Shown here piece after piece: positions 1 to 12,092 of a DNA stretch of 64,000 nt. A program made the position numbers and the translations under genes. This DNA comes from Lindgomyces ingoldianus (lineage: Eukaryota > Ascomycota > Dothideomycetes > Pleosporales > Lindgomycetaceae). Under the pieces are notes generated by a model that saw only the letters and a list, made by a program, of their open reading frames with translations, ran no database searches and was not told where the DNA came from. How positions within the stretch are numbered: position 1 is the stretch's first letter; each line of letters opens with the position of its first letter. The stretch covers positions 498,309 through 562,308 of the forward strand of contig NW_022985167.1 in the NCBI RefSeq assembly GCF_010093535.1, written 5' to 3'.

Positions 1-67
1 AACCCCAACGTTAGCTCGATCTTGGTAGGTCTTCGGGCGGTTGTGTTTACCACTCAGGGCAAGTCGT

Positions 68-996
68 TTATTCACACTTGGTCAAGAGCTTCTGGACACG
101 TTGAGCAACATTAAGCATTGCTGGGTGCGCCAGGGGGCCTATCAGAACATTGCTTTTCTCGTCATTCACATCACTCTGCGTCGCCTCCGACAGGGGTCTG
201 CGTGCAATATGTCAGAGACAACGCTATCCTGGGCTTGATTTGCATGCCAATCCATCACAAAGAAGCATTCTAGAGCACCTGGACGAATCCTGCAGCAATT
301 AGCGTTTCAGCGGTCTATTTTTCACAGGCCCACGTGATCTGTGCTGAAGACGACATCAAAATAGCTTTTCAACACCAAGGTAGGAGGAATGTTGTAGAAT
401 CTGGTGCCCCTTGTTTTCCTTAATATCTCGGGGATATGCCTTCAGTGTCGCTGTATCCCTTCTCTAACTCTGTCGAGCCCTGCTTTAGCGCATGCAAGCT
501 GCATCCAGCGGTGTGCCCACTCCGGATAGAAATGTGCTTCGTTCGAGTGTTAAATACCCTTCCAGTGCTGCATATCGGAGACCAAGTCGTCCGCATAGGC
601 GTGCATCGGCCCGCTCAGCAGTGCAGAACTGATCCCTTCCTTGCAGATCAGCCCAACCAACAATGCCATGTGTAGCACAACAAACCGACAGCGTGGTCAA
701 CAAGCACTAAACGCATCCACATTGACACCTTCTGTACCTCGGCGGACCGAAAGGAGTTTCATGAATTGCCCCACTCTCTTCATGTCGGTTCCACTGAAGT
801 CACGCCAGCCGGCGCACCTCCACCCATGTCCTTGGAACTCGAGTAATCCGCGAACTCCTCGCAGAGATGTGCCCGCTTCTTGGCAAGCCAGCGCTACAGA
901 CCGCATGAATAAAGTCAGCTGGACAAAGGGTACTTGAGCCGATAGAGTCTGTTCTTTGTTCGACCCACCAGATTGGGAAACACCCCGCTTCAGCAA
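68..996 (-). pseudogene. Decayed protein-coding gene, unknown function
   Basis: The minus strand holds one reading frame that stays protein-like for about 230 codons although it is broken by in-frame stops at 697-699, 550-552, 442-444, 322-324 and 307-309. Stretches between stops read like real protein, for example SGPMHAYADDLVSDMQHW and HFYPEWAHRWMQLACAKAG. Every stop is one C-to-T (or G-to-A) transition away from Arg, Gln or Trp, as expected from RIP or methyl-C deamination. Near 193-196 (a run of four C on the coding strand) the frame shifts by one, and the tail then reads on (VLIGPLAHPAMLNVAQRVQK) to a terminal stop at 68-70. The 5' limit is uncertain because upstream frames carry more stops. 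An intron could explain the pair of stops at 307-324, but the donor would be poor. I do not recognise the family. Alternative: a live gene with several unusual introns, which I think less likely. Confidence 0.5.
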
Positions 997-1463
997 GTTG
1001 ATATCAGATGTTTAGTTGAAGTAGATTGTAATTGTCGTGTGAGGTAGGCACGATAACTATGTGAGTTTGCATTTGGTAACCTTATTGTACAGATGATTAT
1101 CGAGGACTGAATATGCAAGGAATGGCGAGGCAGAGAAAAGTGGAGGATATGATGGTTTAACAATTTAGTAAAGAAAAGGCGACCCTGCGCAGATCAACAC
1201 CAAAATAGCCAAGACAAAGGTATGTTTCCAGACCAGCTGAAGGATAGCAAATATCTGAAAAAGGAAATAAAAGGAGCGAGTGGGGACGAGAAGAATAGAG
1301 ACAATCCAGCAAATACATAAGGGTAATTCAGACACAAGAACTGGGTAATCAAGTAAAAATAAAAATTCCCCATCGCCAAATCGCAGAGTTCCGCCAATTA
1401 TAGACTATCCTAGGAAGCGTAAAGAGGGATCGAAGAGCGGATGTAACCGAATGACTTTGAATC
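997..1463. other. Intergenic, no gene seen
   Basis: This is the 3' flank of the SWIM-finger gene and the upstream flank of the decayed gene. It is A-rich with no reading frame that looks coding on either strand. It probably includes the 3' UTR of the gene ending at 1464. Confidence 0.5.
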
Positions 1464-2877
1464 TCACTTCATCGGCCTCTTCGCGCTGCTACCCCCCGGC
1501 TCAGGGTTTGTTCGCTTCCTGCTTTCCGACGTAATGGTGCGGAAAGTACTTATAAAAGAAGCGGGTGCCCGAAAGGGTGTGGTATCATCCTCCAGTTCTT
1601 CTTTAATGTTGCGGAGCATTTCCCAATGGTTTTTAAGAACATCATCCTGCGGGAAGGCTCCTAGGGTATCCAGAACGAAATGGCCTCCACCCGTGGCGGG
1701 CGCTCCTATCAAGCAGACAAACAGGTTGTTCTCTGCGGGCTCCTCAGGGACAATTCGACTTGTGACGTTGGCGTATGCGTTGAAGTTTCTGCTGACCACG
1801 CCGTTAAGAATGATGAGTAGTGATTCCGCCGCCCGATTAGCCACATCTCTTGAACGGTCATTCGCCGCTTGGTAGTCCGTAACCAGAGTCACTAAGTTCC
1901 TTAATTTTTCCGCGCAAGTAACAACGTCATACCTCTCAGCCATAGAGTCAGGGTTCTTGATGTATTCATCAAGTGCGTTGAACGTGCGGATCGCGCGATC
2001 ATTGATTTTGTCAAAGAATACGTGGGCCTGGAAAGTCGGATCAATGAGCGAGCGAAGCCTGCCGAATAATCTAAGGTCCTCGATGGCGAACTCAGTGAAG
2101 AGCTCTTGGAACTCTCGATATTTCCTAGCCTGCTCTGAGAGGATTGGGGGTTGAGAGTTTCGAAAGTCGTCTGGAAGCTCGCCAGACGGATCAAAAACAG
2201 ACAGTAATCTCCCAATATCTTCCCGGACCTCTTCTTCTATCTCTTCAACTTCACGGTCATCCTGGAACATGCAGTCCAAGTCATTTGCAACATTTTCTAG
2301 GCCCTGATTGTCCACAATCTCCGCTGGTTGTAGATTCTGGACGGTGGATCCATCTGTGGCTAGTCGCAGAGTTTGGGATTTGAACTTGTCGGGAGCTTCC
2401 GCATTCACTAGCCGATCCAGCATCCAGAATATGTGCTCCACAAAGTGTCAGTCGGCAGATACACGGTCGATCCGGGACAGAAAGACTAACCTTGCATGCT
2501 AGACCTCCTACATTCGCCCCACAGCTACATTCAGGGGCATCGTAGCCCTCACCCATCCTCAGAGATATATCGTCCGCGATATAGAACATGTAGACGCTCG
2601 GGTCATGTGAGATCGTTTTGCAGTACTTTAGTTTAATAGCATCATTTTGGTGTATGAGGCCGTGTCTGGCCCGCTTGCGAACCTCATCGGCGAGACCAGC
2701 GATGTCGTACTTAATCCCCGAAACGGACTGGCATTCGACTTCTTCTAGGGAGGGCGGGGCCGAAGAAAGACTAGAAGAATTCGACCGTTGGACGGGTGCT
2801 GTTCGCGCTCTGGCTCCTGCCCGAGTCGTCACCATTGTTTCCCCGATTGTCAGTTTGGAAAAGGCTTCAGCAGACAT
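1464..2877 (-). CDS. SWIM-type zinc-finger protein, uncharacterised
   Basis: Two-exon model: exon 1 2877-2491 (129 codons), intron 2490-2436 (55 nt, donor GTTAGT, branch CTGAC, acceptor GAG), exon 2 2435-1464, giving about 452 aa. Both exons are in phase 0. Splicing creates CSCGANVGGLACKHIFW, which fits the SWIM finger C-x-C-x(n)-C-x-H; the intron falls exactly between the third Cys (with its following Lys) and the His, so neither exon alone has the finger. The N-terminus is Ser/Thr/Arg-rich (a second in-frame Met lies at 2835, beginning MVTTRAGARART). After the finger come an acidic Glu-rich stretch and a long helical-looking region. The C-terminus is basic and polar (ends SSAKRPMK), a possible nuclear signal. 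SWIM fingers are generally protein- or DNA-interaction modules. Comparable fungal proteins are known only as hypothetical SWIM-domain proteins, so function is open. Neighbours give no functional hint. Confidence 0.82.
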
Positions 2878-4353
2878 GGAGGCAACTCGATGTGTGCGGA
2901 CCTGATGCAGTCACTGAAGAGTCACTGGCTATATATCCACCTATCTCTTCGCCGCAATTATCATGATCCACAGGATCATAAGGAAATCCGTCAGATGTAA
3001 GCCACCTAACGGTGGCAACTTTGCCGCCTCAAGTTTGATACAAAGGAACGAAGTGTGGCTAATGAGACGATGTGAAGAGGTGAATCCGCTGTTCAGCAAG
3101 GTTCTGAGTCAGGGAGGAATGACAGAGAACGGGAGGTCTTTGCGGAAATGAGCCAATAGGGGCACGGAGGCCGGCTTTCTTGCTCGTGGATTTTCTTTCT
3201 CCAGACCGTTCATGGGCTTCTCGGAGCGAGGCCAGGATTCACCGTATCCCTGTGCCGAGCTGTGGTATACGCTGACTTGAAAGTAAGAAAGGGGCTCCCC
3301 ACCCGGCATCTGCGGTTACGGCGATGCGGATGCTTCATCATTGCGGGTGCTTTTCGACGTCATCATGGGCTCCCGTTTTCCTCTTTAGAGATCTGTGCCA
3401 CATTCCAGTCACTATTGCTAGGCTTCCAGAGCTTCCGGACTCATTAAAATCGCGGAGTAGGCTAATGGTTCTGATCGATCGGGTGTGGGAGGAGCGCAGG
3501 CATCACCGCGGAAGTAGCGATAAGTTGTACTGTGCCGCGGCTGCGCGCTCTTCAGCATCGACATGTTGTCTGAACAGACGCCACACTTCCAAAGTTACGG
3601 CATCGGGGCCAACGGCGGCGTCGTTGAATGGACGAAGCGGTGGAGTTGGAGGTGTGGAAGTGTGATGAGGTCGGGGGTTTCCCTCCGACAAGCGAGCAAG
3701 GTGGCGGTGCGCTCAGCCTCGTGCAGACATCTGGCACAGCAACGTCCAATCATTTCCGACGAAAAGCTATATCTTTCAAACATGCGAGGCGGAATTTTCG
3801 CTGGAGGAGCAGTAGTCACTCAGTTAAGCATCTCTAAGCATGAAGAGACAACGAAACGTTCCTTCTTCACTGCGCCCTGTGAACACTTCCTAGTCACTGG
3901 AGCGGAGTATATCTCGAATTCCGGCCTGAGGCTCGGAATCTCTCGAGTGTGACACGGCAGAATTTCCTGCCGCTGAGGCTCTCCTGGTAGCGGGAACTAA
4001 AATAATTGGCACTTGCCTTAGATCAAGACTGGAACTACATGCGACAGGGCAGAATCATTCGCCTTAATGGTATGAATTGGGAGTAGATAGCTAAGATTTG
4101 CGGTGTGACCGCTAAAAAGAATGTAAAGAACGAAGTGGCTGATGGCGTAAGTGGAAACAAATAACGAAAGAATTATGAGCTGCCAGCAAGCCCACTCTCC
4201 CCAGACGGGGACCACCGTTTCGTTACGGCGTAAATCATGGGTTCACCCCTGAAAACTCCTTGCAATGCCTCCAGAATGATGTGAATTCAACGGCTGCCTG
4301 AGCCATCATGCAAATGTCTTGCCAAAGAATCGAAACTGAAGACCCAGGTGCCA
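2878..4353. other. Intergenic, no gene seen
   Basis: Short overlapping reading frames occur on both strands (for example around 3500-3950), but none resembles a known protein, none has consistent codon use and they overlap antisense. The stretch should include the promoter of the SWIM-finger gene at its left end and the 3' flank of the bZIP gene at its right. I see no RNA gene or repeat. Confidence 0.45.
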
Positions 4354-4982
4354 TCACCTTGCACCCCACCCGGGATGGCGGTAAGGGAAAAATCTCCATG
4401 CTGGGTAGCCTCTCGCAAACTGATCCGTAAGGCGTAGACCGACTCTAGTGGTACATAAGTCAACGGTGTGCAAAGTGATACGGGAGGTCAACTCACACCT
4501 GGGCTTCTCACCTGCTGCTTCCGCCTGTCCTTGAAGCCGCGGCATAGACTGAGTTTTCGCGAGAGCTACGCTGGGAGTTCTGCTCTTTGCTCTTCCCAGC
4601 TTCGACGATGTGCCGCATGGAGATTCCTCCCCACGGCAACCCAGATAGATCACGTCCTGGGTCAAGGTCGCCCGGCTCTGGTGAGGCGTAGGAACTGCCC
4701 GCCCGCCGTTGGTTTTCCACCTCACGTTCCGTTTCTTCTTTCTGCTCCCTAACTTTGTCACCTAGGCTACATGTTAGTTGAATACTGTTTGTCTCTCGCC
4801 TGGGGTTAGGGATCTTCACGGAACCGCCGCTGTGCAAGCTTGTTCTGAATCTTCCTTCGCTCACTTGGATCCTTGATCTCTGACCACTCATCTGCTTTAG
4901 ACTTAGAGTCTCTTCCAGATGAAGAAGATCCACCTCTCGGCGATGTTGACTGCTGCCCGCTGGATTGTTGATTTTGAGACAT
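4354..4982 (-). CDS. AP-1-like bZIP transcription factor, 3' end uncertain
   Basis: Model: exon 1 4982-4820, intron 4819-4762 (58 nt, donor GTGAAG, branch CTAAC, acceptor TAG), exon 2 4761-4512, intron 4511-4445, exon 3 4444-4354; about 167 aa. Start chosen at MSQNQQSS (4982); an in-frame upstream Met at 5117 would add a Phe/Ser-rich stretch that looks like UTR. A Ser/Gly/Gln-rich leader is followed by the basic region DPSERRKIQNKLAQRRFR, with the N-x-x-A-Q-x-R-F-R signature of fungal AP-1-like bZIPs, then DKVREQKEETEREVENQRR. Intron 1 falls inside the basic region and its removal restores RFR-DKV. No regular leucine heptads follow, so dimerisation is either atypical or the zipper is short. 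A conserved-looking middle (LSGLPWGGISMRH) follows. The donor GTGAAG is weak. Exon 3 is the least certain part: without intron 2 the protein would end at 4508 (138 aa). Likely a nuclear DNA-binding regulator; targets unknown. Confidence 0.72.
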
Positions 4983-7900
4983 TGTCTTGCCCTTATCGGC
5001 GCCTACTTGACAACAAATTCGGTGTGCTTCGGTCGAAGAATTGGAGAAAGGAGTGTTGGTAATCGTGGGAGAGGAGAAGAAGAAGAAGTTGGATTGAGGT
5101 ATGAATGAAGTTGTCATAGGAATCGAGAGCTAACCAGTGTGTTTAAGGAGTGTTGCCGGGTTCTCACGACTGCCTCATACTAGGTGGCAGAGGACCTGGC
5201 ACCGGGCCAAGTTTAGAAAACAGATGATCGAGTACGACAAGAGGCTGCGGGATCAAAACGAGGACCTCCACCTCAGCTGGTCCAAGCTCGGTGCCTGATG
5301 GGTGACTGTTTAAATAGTCGAAGAAGTGTCAATTACAGCCAACGAAAAGACTGAAGAAACGACTGAACGCAACTCGTGAAGAATGACTCTATGCAGGATC
5401 ATAGAAAAAGGTCTTCATACCGGCGTGTGATGGGTTTAGGGTTGTCGACTGGCCTAAATGGAGAGGAAGGGAGGGTCTAAGGGATCGGGATGGACGATGA
5501 AGGAGTCGATACCCTTGACTCAAACCACTGGGGATGCGAGGCCTTTGGTGCTACAAGGTCCTTGATTGGTGAGCACCCTTTCGGATATATGAGTAAACTA
5601 AAACGCGAAAGGATAACGGAGGAGTAGTCAACAGCGCAATTAGGCATCGATCTAAGGTACCTCCAGCATCAATAGACGGCAGAGACATGGCAGCATGGTG
5701 CCAGCGACTAAGAAGCTGGCCAGTAAAGGCCAGCCCGGCACTCCCGTCAAGCCAATCCATGATCTAAGACCATGACGTCTCTCCTGAACCCCAAAATTCA
5801 CCGGCCATAAGATCCGCGCCGAGGAGGAAGGCATCCTGGTCCCACATGCCAGCCCTGTAAGGCATTCAGAAAAGCGAGTGACACAAGCGAAGTGTGGAGG
5901 TGATTGGATTCCTTTGACCTTAGGTGAAGCCATCCGTACCCGCCCAGGCAGATGAACTCGGAGCCGGTTCAAGTACCTGCAGGTCTCGTTACCGTCAAAT
6001 TGGCAACATTTCTCGGAAGGGCCGCAGCGTCATGACCCTGTCGTTCGGTCCACGAGTTCAGCCCCAAATCTCATGCGACTCAGAGCGCTGAGGCAGCAAC
6101 GTTATTGGCCAGCGCCTCATGGATCAGAGCAAAACATCCCAAAGCCATCTTCTTGCAACCTAAATCAAGAAGTGGCAGTGCTTCAGCCTCCGGCAATATC
6201 TGCCTTTTCTCGTTTTGGGTCGTGCTTCTGTCCTGACATCACTTCACGCACCCCCACCGGCTGGAGTTCTACGAGACGCGACTGCATAGCCCAGACAGAA
6301 AAAAAGGGCGTAGAGTTGGGGCTCGATATCGCTAGGACAGGGGACCCAGCTGCACTGCAAGAGGTACTACAGCAAATTCTGACGCATCTGAGCGGGACAT
6401 GACGTTATTGGGCTCTTTGGAAACTTGCAGTCCGGGAAGCTGGTTGATATCCGCCTTCACCGAAGTGATCTAAGTGGGGGCCGGGGGTGAGGAGTGAGAA
6501 TTGGCAGATGAAGAATAAAGGGCAAGGCAGCCTCCATCGGTGAGCGAGCGTTGGAGCACCTTGCGTTGGTCTGGCACGGGTGGAAGAAGAATTGTGAAGA
6601 ATTGTCCAATGTTGAGCGGTGTCGACTGAAGCATGAACGAAAGGTCGTTTGGCCAAAGCGGAGTTCAAGCCGTGCTAAGCATCCATGCACCAATCAAATC
6701 TGACAGTGCACCTGCAAAACCTTGCTAATGGCGCCCCGTGGCGGCGCTAACGCCGACCGGAAACGATTATTGTAGTTTAGCACACCGCTGGATATCTAAG
6801 CCTCATTCAACACCTTCTCGGTTCATCTCACGATAGAGTTAATCCTCAATGGCACGAACCGATACAAGAATCTTGGAATGAAGCGAAATGGCCCTTCTAG
6901 AAGCATGCCATGAAGAAATCCGCCTTGCTTGGTAAATGCCGCAACCCAGCTCTGACCGTCTTTCCCCGTCTGCCACACCACACAACTTCATGACGGTGCA
7001 CAAATTTGAACCGACGTGGTCTTTCTAGCCGTTCCGAGATGCGGTATACGCATATCAAAGCCAGTGCTTCAGGGGGATTGTCCGGTCTATTGACCGGTGA
7101 ATAGAAAACTGCCGATTCTACCCCCATCGCATATGCATCACGCCGATGTGATGTGAAGTCGATTGCATACGGACCCTCAACGGCGTTTACTACACGTATT
7201 CTTCGGAAAATCTTCCCTCAAGAGCACACATGACACGCTTAAACGTCATGGGAGGACTGTGGTTAGACTGGTTCTCTCCTGACAATTCCAAATTCACTCC
7301 TCCATGCGACGGCTGCACCTCAGCTTCACTTTAGCGCCCTAGAAAGGATGTGGTATCTTCGCCCGCACCCGGTGATGATGTTCTCTTCCGGACATGATAG
7401 AAACGAGGGGCAAAGGTTCTTGTTCCATGTCGACGATTCTATGTGGAGGCTGGAAACAGGGCATCCGGGCAACCGAGAAGCCATTGCCGGGAAAAAATAG
7501 CTCTCGTTCGTAAACAAATCTCTTTTTAATCACTATCTTTTCCTTTTTTCTTCATAATGGCTTCAAAAGTCCCACAAACATGGCGCCAAATAGCGGGTAT
7601 TCCTTCTCAATCTTAGAAGCAGTCAAAGCCGAGCCGAGCTGAGGCCGACTGATAAAGAATCTGTATCGTGGGTAGTATTTCTCAATGGTTTCATTATCCG
7701 ATGTTCCATTGCGCGAAGCTGTATTGCGACGTTGTAAAATCAAAGAACGTCGAGGATTTGGTAGGTAAGATCGGGGAAGAGTAAGGCCGTGGGGAAGATT
7801 GAGCTATATCATTATTGAAGCTCATGCATTGAGATAACGGGTGGCTTTCTCGATGCTTTATGGGCCGGTTCCTATTGGACGCAATTCTCCTTCATGAGCG

Positions 7901-9804
7901 AAAGAGTCTTCCAACACGATCACATTTTGAGCCTTGCTTTGGACCCCAAGGGCGGAAGTCCTTCTGAAAGGCTGAAAACTTCATGGGATCAAGCCACACA
8001 TCCCCTTCCTCGGATCGAGCGATTCCGGCGCACCTGGGCTTCTCTCATGTGGTTAACCCCAGGTTTTAGTGTGGAGAGACGTTCAGCTCAGATGTATTTT
8101 GAGAGACACAGCCACAGAGGCTGCATCTCAAATTCCCAATGCTTCGGTGGTGATAAAGTGCGGCTGAGCACGCCGTCAGCACTTTATTTCCGTTCGTCAG
8201 CCAAGATGCACGGGATGATGCCAATAGCCGAGACAAGATAGGTTGGTATTCAAGAACAGTATAAGCAGAAAATCCTGGGTGCAGAGCACTCGGTCACCGT
8301 GGTGCAGGTGCAGTGAGAAGGGCTGAGATATTTGTCTTTAATTTAGTCCTAACACATCCATAAAATAGGATGGCTAGGGTGGAGTAGACACGGTCCTGCT
8401 AAAAACCTATTTCCCTCTCCCACTGGAAAAAAAAAGTTGCTCCAAGGCCAAGGACAAAAAGAATCCAAGAAGCAGGCAAGCGTGGGGTTTAGTACTGGAC
8501 GGCGAGCAACGCGCAGAACTACTTCAGAGAACAGCTGGGCATGATCATTTCTCTCGAAATCACGCCGCTTCCAGAGTTGGGCTCCAAAAGTCGTAGGAAC
8601 CTTGGAAGTCGTTGTTGAAGTCGAAGGGAAGAAGGAAGAAGGTTGGCGAACGAAATTTCAGTCGGAAAATAAGCGAGGCCTAGGCGCTTTGTCAGCATCT
8701 TGGCATCACGGCTGGCCCGACACTCAAAAAGGCGTTCCCTCCACATGATCTTTCCTCAACACACATTCATAAAATCATGAACGCATAATCAACTGCCATT
8801 CCTCATTACCATAGAATGCGTCAGTCATATTGGCGTACTAGAACGAACATCTGCGGCACATTTAGGCTCTTGCTTCGTTTCAATGTTGCTGGAGTGCACC
8901 TGCGTGCCAGACATGCTTTCGCGCATTGGAATATTGGACTTGGGAAGGGACAACGCCACATACAACTGGAGGAAGGAGGTCTAGGGTACCGCGTAGACGC
9001 ATTCTTGTCGGAATATCCATGCCGCGAGCAGGCACACATGAATTTTATTTGCTGATTTGCTATTGATCTGATGGGGGATCAAGTCCAAATATCACCACAA
9101 TTGTCAACAACGTCTCCAACCATCTAGAGTGTCTATTTCGTCTTAGGAGGGACGAAGCATGAACGAGCCAGGCCGGGGCTTCATCTCCCTTCAGCGACCA
9201 CAGAGGGCCGTTTGGACGAGGCTAGATACGAGGGATTGGTGGCTTTCATGCAAAGTCACAAGCTTCGAAATCACCTGCTCGATCTGTCAACTCCGGATGT
9301 GTTGGACTTAAGTCAGACACTGTTGCTGTAAATAGTTATCATTTTAGTGTCGAGACAGCGTCAAGTGTCAGATGTTGTCTGGGCAGAATGAAGGTTTCAA
9401 AGTGTGGAAAGCCAACAACTTAATTAGTGTGAAGCTCTGCAACCAAGCCAGCGGAATATACAAGGCTCGCGTGCATGTCTCCGCCGTTACAGGCTCTCCA
9501 CGTTGGTAGTAAATTGTATTGCCCAGAAGGGGGCTTTGAAGCCCGCCGCCACTGACAACCATAACGCACGACACACGACTCGCTTCGCTCCCTAGTAGGG
9601 CATCGCGATGTGGAGCACTTTCAAGCTCTCCTTTCTTCTTCCCATCTTTCACTTGGTCATGTATTCTACCCTGCCACGTTAGTCTGCTGCGTGCACAGGT
9701 GACAGAGGTGACTCTCCCCTTCCCCGCAGGTTTTCCCAGCCCGATACCCTAGCTGCCGCTCCCTATCTCGATCTCGACCGAGCCGCGACTTCTCTCACCA
9801 CACC
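4983..9804. other. Long gene-poor stretch
   Basis: About 4.8 kb of balanced composition without a convincing gene. The right end of the bZIP 5' flank is at the left edge. A coding-like stretch of about 45 codons (5159-5299, plus strand, containing KFRKQMIEYDKRLRDQNEDL) could be an isolated exon or a relic. Frames at 5652-5972 (minus), 6073-6402 (plus) and 7894-8241 (plus) are open but unlike any family I know. The last 100-150 bases before 9805 are pyrimidine-rich, as in fungal core promoters, and belong to the ArfGAP gene. I found no tRNA, rRNA or transposon ends. The region may hold decayed genes like the one at 68-996. Confidence 0.4.
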
Positions 9805-12092
9805 ATGGCCACTACCCTGAACAAGCGGCAGCAGGCGCGCAATGAGCGGACGCTGCAGGAGCTCATTAAGACAGTTCCCGGCAATGCACAATGTGCAGAC
9901 TGCGGCGCGCGCAATCCAGGTCAGTAGCACTCCAACTATTGCTCATAATTGATAATCAACTGACGATGTGCTATAGGATGGGCCAGCTGGAGCGTAAGTG
10001 GCTATCGCTCCTTTCCTCTGAAGCATCGGAAGACGTTGAACGTTACCTGATCTGCACTGTCTCTGCATGTTCTCCAAGTCCAATGCTAACCCTCGCTCGC
10101 AGCTGGGCATCTTCCTGTGCATGCGGTGCGCCGCGCTCCACCGCAAGCTAGGAACACACATATCCAAGGTCAAGTCGCTGAGCATGGACAAGTGGGACAA
10201 TGCCCAGGTCGATGTGAGTCCATATGGGAGCTCCTCGACTTCTCCTCATTGACTTTGTGCAGAACATGAAGCGCATGGGCAACACCGAGTCAAACAAGAC
10301 CTACAACCCCCGCAACGTGAAGCCCCAGATCCCCATAGACGTTGACGAGGTAGACAGCACGATGGAGAGGTTCATTCGGCAGAAATACGAGCAGCGTGCT
10401 TTCCTGAACGATTCGCGGGCGGGCTCGAGACAGAATACTGGTAGCACAAGTTCGGTGGAAGACAGGCCCCCACCCTTACCCCCGAAACCGACGAAGCGAT
10501 TCGGATTTGGCCTTGCGAAATCTTCGACCTTCCCCCGAAACGTCACCCCTCCAGTCTCCCCTAGTCTCGGTGGATTCGGGCAAGACACTTCTCCGCCGAG
10601 GGTGAACAAGCCGTCTCGGGTGTTTGGATCCAACATTAGTACTTCAGGCGACGGACTGGAGTCAAAGCTGGCGACCCTACGGGACATGGGCTTTCCGGAT
10701 GAGAAACGCAATAGTACAGTGTTGAAAGGATTGAACGGTAATCTGGACAGAGCTGTGGAAGCGTTAATCAGGTTGGGCGAACAGAACCCAAGTACAAGCA
10801 GGGGGCCCACCCCTACTCCGCCTGCAAAGCCGGGTGTCAATGGTATATCTATTGACAGGACTCGCACTACACCTGCTGCAACGTTTGGAAACCCATTTGA
10901 TGCGTTGGACGCGATTGCCCCTGCGCCTACTTCTGCCCCACAACAGCAACCCCAGCCTGAGCCTGCGCCAATCCACACCCACCAGTTGCCATATGGAGCC
11001 TCTGCATCTTCTAATGCGACCTCTCCCTCAAATCCTTACAATCCATTTCTACAACAAGCACACCAGGCGCCATCCCAACAGGATGCTCTCGTCCAACAGC
11101 AGGAATCCTTTCAGCACAATCCCTTCAGCCAGGAAAATCAGCAGAACCCCCTCAGGCAGCAACAGCAGAACCTAGAGCAATCATTCCAAGGCCTACAATT
11201 CTCAAATCAACAACCTCAACAAGCTTTATTTCCCAACCGGACAGGTGGATATGGCCAACCCCAAAGCCCACAATACCCTCAGACGAATCCCTTCCTCCAT
11301 TCTTTCACGCCACCACCGATGCCACAAATACCTCAGCAATACAGCTCCTTCTATCAACCCCAGCAACAACAATACCAGTCGTCGTCCTCCCCTATCGGTG
11401 CTAGTAACCCTTTCCTGAAGTCTGCTAAAAGCCAGATGTTCACTACTCCTTCATATCCTTTTGACCAGCTCCAGCAACAAGCATTAAACCCTTTTACAAT
11501 GCAGAGCCACACCCAAACTACTCCGGCTCCGAACCCTTGGCAAGCGCAGCAAGCTCAACAATTGCAACAGCCCAGCTTTGAGGCACCGCAAAATCAGACC
11601 ACCACTGTCTCAGAACCGAGTCCCTGGCAAACCCCGCAGCCGCAACAGTCCAACTACCAAGCTTTACCAAATCAGACACCCACCGCGCCGGCACCGAACG
11701 TCTGGCAAATCCAGCAGCTTCAGCAGCCACAGCAGTCCAACTACCCAGCACCACATGCTATATTCGACAAGAATTCTATCCTTGCTCTCTACAATTACCC
11801 ACAGCTAGCCCCACAGCTCCCGGAGTCCGCGCAGCCTACACCTGCCCCGGTTACCGCAGGCCCCCCTTCTGGCTCATCACCTGGCAACTTGAACCCTTTC
11901 ACTACTAATCAGAACGCGGGCGCAGGTCAGCAGCAAAACAACATGCAGCCCAGGGTACCTGCCACTGCGACATCCCAGCAGGTCCAGGGTATTAGGCATG
12001 TGAGCAATGAGAGTGTGGATTTTGTAAGCTTGATGGGTGGCCGGCATTCTCCAGATGCCTTCACAGGCCTAAGTGCAAGCTTCCGTCGATAA
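9805..12092 (+). CDS. ArfGAP with UBA domain and NPF motifs (Gts1/Ucp3-like)
   Basis: Four exons: 9805-9919, 9977-9993 (only 17 nt), 10103-10213 and 10263-12092; introns 9920-9976, 9994-10102 and 10214-10262 with donors GTCAGT, GTAAGT, GTGAGT; about 690 aa. The ArfGAP zinc finger is C30-x2-C33-x16-C50-x2-C53, and the catalytic arginine finger is R58 in LHRKLGTHISKVKSL. The 17-nt exon codes the GWASWS part of the finger. A UBA-like domain sits at about residues 213-254 (LATLRDMGFPDEKRN). A proline motif PPPLPPKP (about 149-156) could bind SH3 domains. The C-terminal half is Gln/Pro/Asn-rich and carries seven NPF tripeptides, ligands of EH domains such as those of Pan1/Ede1/End3. Known relatives: yeast Gts1 and fission-yeast Ucp3, ArfGAP-UBA proteins linked to endocytosis and vesicle traffic. 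The protein probably stimulates GTP hydrolysis on Arf at endocytic or Golgi membranes. It converges on the next gene. Confidence 0.9.

Noticed and set aside
5968..5990. tRNA-like B-box (GGTTCAAGT)
   Set aside because: No A-box at proper distance and no cloverleaf; lone motif.
10301..10978. 225-codon minus frame
   Set aside because: Antisense shadow of the ArfGAP coding exon.
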